Origin: Candidatus Stoquefichus sp. SB1
GTDB lineage: Bacteria > Bacillota_I > Bacilli_A > Erysipelotrichales > Coprobacillaceae
DNA: 64,000 nt
Direction: 5' to 3'
NCBI RefSeq assembly: GCF_001244545.1
Contig: NZ_LN852695.1
Span: 651,158-715,157, forward strand
The position numbers and the translations under genes were made by a program. Positions 61,123 through 64,000 of the stretch are shown piece after piece; position 1 is the first letter of the stretch; each line of letters opens with the position of its first letter. The notes under the pieces were generated by a model that was not told the origin of the DNA, made no database searches, and saw only the letters and a program-made list of their open reading frames with translations.

Positions 61123-63021
61123 CTATGTATGATTTTTAATAAAATGAATTAATTCATTAGCTGGTAAAGGTTTTGAATAATAGTATCCTTGTAAGCTATC
61201 AACTTGAAGATTGCTTAAAAAATGGGCTTGTGCCTGAGTTTCTACCCCTTCTACAACAATATGATAATTTAATTTTTGAAACATAGATAAAGTTGTTGTT
61301 AAAATAATTTGAGATTTATCATTTGTCAAAGCGGTATTTAATAAGGTTTTATCAATCTTGATAATTTGAAAAGGAAGACTAAGAATATATTGCATAGATG
61401 AATAACCAGTGCCATAATCATCTAGTGAAAAACATATTCCAAAATCAACTAGCTTTTTCATATTTTCAATACATATATTTTGTTCTAATATTGATGCTGT
61501 TTCAGTTAATTCAAAACATAACCGCTTAGGATTTACATTTTTTTGCTGACAAAGCTGAATAACATCATCAGCAAAAGTTTCCTGCATACATTGAATCGCT
61601 GATAGATTGATTGAAACTTTTTGGATATCTTGAAATTGATAATGCTTCATAAAATCAAAGACTTCATTCATAATTAAATACCCTAAATCAATAATAGAGC
61701 CATTGCTTTCAGCATAATGAATAAATTCATCTGGCGGAATATACCCATATGCTGGTATATGTAATCTTGCAAGTGCTTCTAAAGAAGTATAAGTTTGTTC
61801 AATAGGTGAATAAATAGGCTGATAATGCATTTCTAATGTCTTGTTCTCAATCGCAAGATGAATTGCTTTTTCTATTTCTGTTTTGCGTTTAAGAGCCATA
61901 TTGACAGCTTCATCAACTCTTATCAGATGACCATGTTCTCTTTTTTTAGATTCAATAATAGCATAATCAATCATCTTAATGAGTTGAGTAGGATCTTGTG
62001 GGTATAGCTTTGAATAAAGCAAACAAATAGATATGCTTAAATGAATATTCATATGATTAATAAACCAAGGTTCCTGAAAACGATCTTGAATATTTTTTAA
62101 GATTTTTTCTGTTAACTGTGTTTTAGGAATAATTAAAGTAAAAATATCTCCATTAGTACGATATAGTTTTTGATGTGGTGTTACTGTCTTAAGATATTGA
62201 GCCACATTTTTTAATAACATATCGCCACTATCAACCCCAAATATATCATTGACTGATTTAAAATCATCAATTGAAATAACCAAAAGATGAAATTCATTCA
62301 TTAATAAATACATATTATTTAATTCACTAATAAACGCATTACGATTCATTGTATTAGTAAGTGCATCAGTAAAATAATCAGGATTTTCAAAACTAAAATA
62401 TAAAATCAATAATGACATGACTAAACCAATACCAGTCATTAATAATTCACGATGAAAGAATTGAATGAGTAATCCAATAACAGTAATCAGTGTAATGCTC
62501 AAGATTGTGACAAAGAGATATTTGTCCATCTTTTTTTTATAAAAAATTGAAATAACTAAACCAGCTAACATACAAAACGCACCATTAATATAAAGTAAAA
62601 TTTGCCAGTTACCTTGAGTATATACATTCATAGCATCATAATAGAAAATAGCATGAGACCAGGGGTTTGTAAATAAGAAAGCTAAAGTTATAAAAGTTGG
62701 CAAATAGAAGATCCAAATGATTTTCTTGTAATGAAAACGTGTTAAAGTAATAATATATGTCAAAAAGATCACTGGTAAAATGATTTGTAGAAATTGATAA
62801 GACCAGTTTAGTAAATAGTCAATACTATGAGGAATGATGTGGGAATAATATGAACTCAAGACAGTTAAAATATCTAAAACAATATCAAAAAAAATAAGTA
62901 AAAGATAAAGAGCATAAATTTTACTTCTTTCTTGAACATGTTGTCTTTTTATGAAAAAGTAGATAATCAAAATAGATAAGATGACTAAAGAGCTTATTTC
63001 AAAATCAATATTAAAATGCAT
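61123..63021 (-). CDS. Membrane GGDEF/EAL protein, probable c-di-GMP phosphodiesterase
   Basis: A 632-residue protein. About seven N-terminal helices (residues 5-210) form a 7TM-type sensor module. The GGDEF domain (about 220-370) has RTNGDIFTL where R-x-GGDEF should be, so cyclase activity is doubtful. The EAL domain (about 385-630) keeps SLEALARL, the Asn of SINLS, FELTETAS, LDDYGTGYSSM, the Lys of IKID, VEGVET and LQGYYYSKP, so it should hydrolyse c-di-GMP. Convergent with the ATL-like gene, three bases apart. The head-on partner gene at 63274 has a riboswitch-like leader. Confidence 0.9.
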   Translation of the reverse strand: MHFNIDFEISSLVILSILIIYFFIKRQHVQERSKIYALYLLLIFFDIVLDILTVLSSYYSHIIPHSIDYLLNWSYQFLQIILPVIFLTYIITLTRFHYKKIIWIFYLPTFITLAFLFTNPWSHAIFYYDAMNVYTQGNWQILLYINGAFCMLAGLVISIFYKKKMDKYLFVTILSITLITVIGLLIQFFHRELLMTGIGLVMSLLILYFSFENPDYFTDALTNTMNRNAFISELNNMYLLMNEFHLLVISIDDFKSVNDIFGVDSGDMLLKNVAQYLKTVTPHQKLYRTNGDIFTLIIPKTQLTEKILKNIQDRFQEPWFINHMNIHLSISICLLYSKLYPQDPTQLIKMIDYAIIESKKREHGHLIRVDEAVNMALKRKTEIEKAIHLAIENKTLEMHYQPIYSPIEQTYTSLEALARLHIPAYGYIPPDEFIHYAESNGSIIDLGYLIMNEVFDFMKHYQFQDIQKVSINLSAIQCMQETFADDVIQLCQQKNVNPKRLCFELTETASILEQNICIENMKKLVDFGICFSLDDYGTGYSSMQYILSLPFQIIKIDKTLLNTALTNDKSQIILTTTLSMFQKLNYHIVVEGVETQAQAHFLSNLQVDSLQGYYYSKPLPANELIHFIKNHT

Positions 63022-63098
63022 GATTATACCCCACCTTCTTTCTTTATTTTACTTGTGAATTGAAATGAAAGCAAATCATTTTTAAAAATGAAAAAATA

Positions 63099-63126
63099 TT
63101 GCATTAAGCAAATGATATGATATAAT
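63099..63126 (+). promoter_or_regulatory. Promoter of leader transcript
   Basis: TTGCAT, a 16-base spacer and TATAAT; transcription would start near 63133, giving a leader of ~140 bases. Confidence 0.65.
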
Positions 63127-63143
63127 AAAAATAGAAGATGACT

Positions 63144-63252
63144 TTGAGCAGAAAAGAAATGTTACAGGATGAAAAACCTGACGAGAGCTGGAATAAACCA
63201 GGGTTTCTTGGATGTTAGAGAGGTAAGGATCAATTTGATTCTTACTTTTTTT
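63144..63252 (+). ncRNA. Candidate riboswitch or attenuator leader
   Basis: Between promoter and gene lies a three-way-junction-like pattern: AAGAAA pairs with TTTCTT (closing stem), CAGG with CCTG, and CTGG with CCAG, with the conserved-looking joiner ACGAGAG between the inner hairpins. A strong terminator (63223-63252) follows directly. This is the layout of a transcription-controlling riboswitch. It does not match the classes I know (purine, TPP, SAM, lysine, FMN, glycine, c-di-GMP I/II, fluoride). Confidence 0.5.
63223..63252 (+). terminator. Leader terminator
   Basis: GTAAGGATC, a 5-base loop and GATTCTTAC (one G-U pair) followed by seven T, 22 bases before the gene start. An intrinsic terminator before a start codon points to regulated read-through. 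Confidence 0.8.
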
Positions 63253-63273
63253 AATTATAACTAGGAGGATATT

Positions 63274-63810
63274 ATGGCACAGTATGTTTATGTAACAATA
63301 GCAACCAAAATAGTAGTGAAGAAGACAGGACATTATTATTTTGGTGGAATGGAGTATACAATGGAACAAATTAGAGAAAAACTGGAAAATACTTTTAATT
63401 TATCATTGTATAATATTTATGAGAATAGTGAATATGTAGGCTTTGTTATGAAACCAGAAATTATTAAACAATATCTTTATGATTTTTTGTATGAACAATC
63501 ATTTCATTTATTGTGTGGTGATGAGATAAGAAATGAATTAGAAAATATTCGGGATCTAGATGAAGAAATGATCGTGTATATGTTAAGAAATAATCAATTA
63601 AAGTATATCCATTATATAGATTTTGATGTGATGAAGTCAGATTATATAGCATATGATCTAGAAATATATTTAGAAGGTGTTAATTATTTAAGTGATGGTA
63701 AGATAAAAATGGAGTTATATGCTGAATTATTTCAGTATATTAATCAAATGATTAGAAAAAGTTCTACGAATCCATTAAAAGATGCAGTTTATATTATGAT
63801 TGTGGGATAA
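63274..63810 (+). CDS. Unknown protein behind a leader terminator
   Basis: A 178-residue soluble protein, mixed alpha/beta at the start (MAQYVYVTIATKIVVKKTGH, YYFGGMEYTMEQIREKLENT) and helical later. I recognise no domain. CTAGGAGG precedes the ATG. Its leader has a terminator and a folded region upstream, so its expression is probably tied to a metabolite or other signal. Followed 30 bases later by another gene on the same strand. Confidence 0.7.
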   Translation: MAQYVYVTIATKIVVKKTGHYYFGGMEYTMEQIREKLENTFNLSLYNIYENSEYVGFVMKPEIIKQYLYDFLYEQSFHLLCGDEIRNELENIRDLDEEMIVYMLRNNQLKYIHYIDFDVMKSDYIAYDLEIYLEGVNYLSDGKIKMELYAELFQYINQMIRKSSTNPLKDAVYIMIVG

Positions 63811-63839
63811 TCATGATATAATATTATCGAGGTGATTTT

Positions 63840-64000
63840 ATGGATATAAAAACATTAAATATTCCTTTGCCAGAAGATTTAATGAAATTAAAGTGGAATG
63901 GACAATTTGATTTATTGAAGGAAATGATTGATATAAGAGTCAAAAAAGATATTCCTTTACAATTAAAAGAACGATTATTATTAGAAAAAGAAATTATTGA
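63840..64000 (+). CDS. N-terminus of a protein, cut by window end
   Basis: Starts MDIKTLNIPLPEDLMKLKWN (ATG 63840 behind GAGGTGATTTT) and stays open to the last base. The opening pattern IPLPEDLMKLKWNGQFDLLK and the helical LKERLLLEKEII resemble the N-terminus of some Firmicutes transglutaminase-like proteins, a weak match from memory. The end is missing. Confidence 0.6.
   Translation, partial: MDIKTLNIPLPEDLMKLKWNGQFDLLKEMIDIRVKKDIPLQLKERLLLEKEII

Noticed and set aside
63176-63190. CTGACGAG resembles the hammerhead ribozyme core (CUGANGA)
   Set aside because: The required GAAA box and cleavage-site U-H with three matching helices are not present; the junction fits a leader better.
63082-63369. 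95-codon minus-strand frame over the leader region
   Set aside because: It overlaps a promoter, the terminator hairpin and a real gene; no ribosome site.

Overview
The DNA is AT-rich, with a low-GC Firmicutes gene style: strong AGGAGG ribosome sites, and GTG and TTG starts. Gene content (MurR/RpiR regulators with GH1 phospho-glycosidases and a PTS IIC, a CD3324-type small protein, Cof-like HAD phosphatases, an SNF2/SWIM pair) suggests a gut Erysipelotrichia/Coprobacillaceae-like bacterium. That placement is inference; there is no rRNA or tRNA gene in the window to settle it.

Layout. 1-4.5 kb: an array of small unrelated cargo genes (SnoaL-like tail, DUF4177, lipoprotein, two GNATs, a CPBP protease, a Cys-rich DUF3795 protein, gene remnants), several preceded by the same ~35-nt spacer. 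5.4-13 kb: beta-glucoside use (two RpiR regulators, three GH1 enzymes, one PTS IIC). 13-15.2 kb: arsenic-type operon arsR-permease-thioredoxin-arsC under palindromic operators. 15-23.4 kb: GNAT, XRE membrane regulator, LysR divergent from an Fe-alcohol dehydrogenase, a flavodoxin between two broken aldo/keto reductase genes, an AEC transporter, a CatB/Vat-like acetyltransferase and a CD3324-type gene with a structured leader. 23.8-27.5 kb: ABC exporter (two ATPases, one permease) divergent from its probable TetR repressor.

29.85-46.8 kb is the most unusual region, with visibly higher GC and different codon use in its first 9 kb. A tyrosine recombinase lies beside a 435-bp segment bounded by perfect 27-bp inverted repeats, each repeat built like a recombinase site (10-bp palindromic arms around an asymmetric core). 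The segment contains a leftward promoter and two rightward terminators. Downstream, all in one direction, are a LytTR regulator and a GGDEF/EAL protein (both with an NTF2/SnoaL-like N-terminus), two SipW-type signal peptidases, four TasA/camelysin-like exported proteins and a 2628-residue Gly-rich repeat surface protein. I read this as a phase-variable surface-fibre or matrix locus, sequenced in the predicted OFF orientation; inversion would point the promoter at the LytTR gene.

47-52.9 kb: glycerate kinase, an ArsR regulator with an alpha/beta hydrolase, and a MacB-like ABC transporter. 53-58.1 kb: a lactococcin 972-type bacteriocin module (LytTR response regulator, GHKL kinase, precursor, DUF1430 membrane protein, ABC ATPase) bounded by direct copies of the 3' end of a SWIM-domain gene. 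58.1-58.9 kb: decayed SNF2/SWIM genes. 59-61.1 kb: NUDIX, HAD and two MGMT-family genes. 61.1-63 kb: a membrane GGDEF/EAL protein. 63.1-64 kb: an unknown gene behind a riboswitch-like leader with terminator, then the start of a further gene cut by the window edge.
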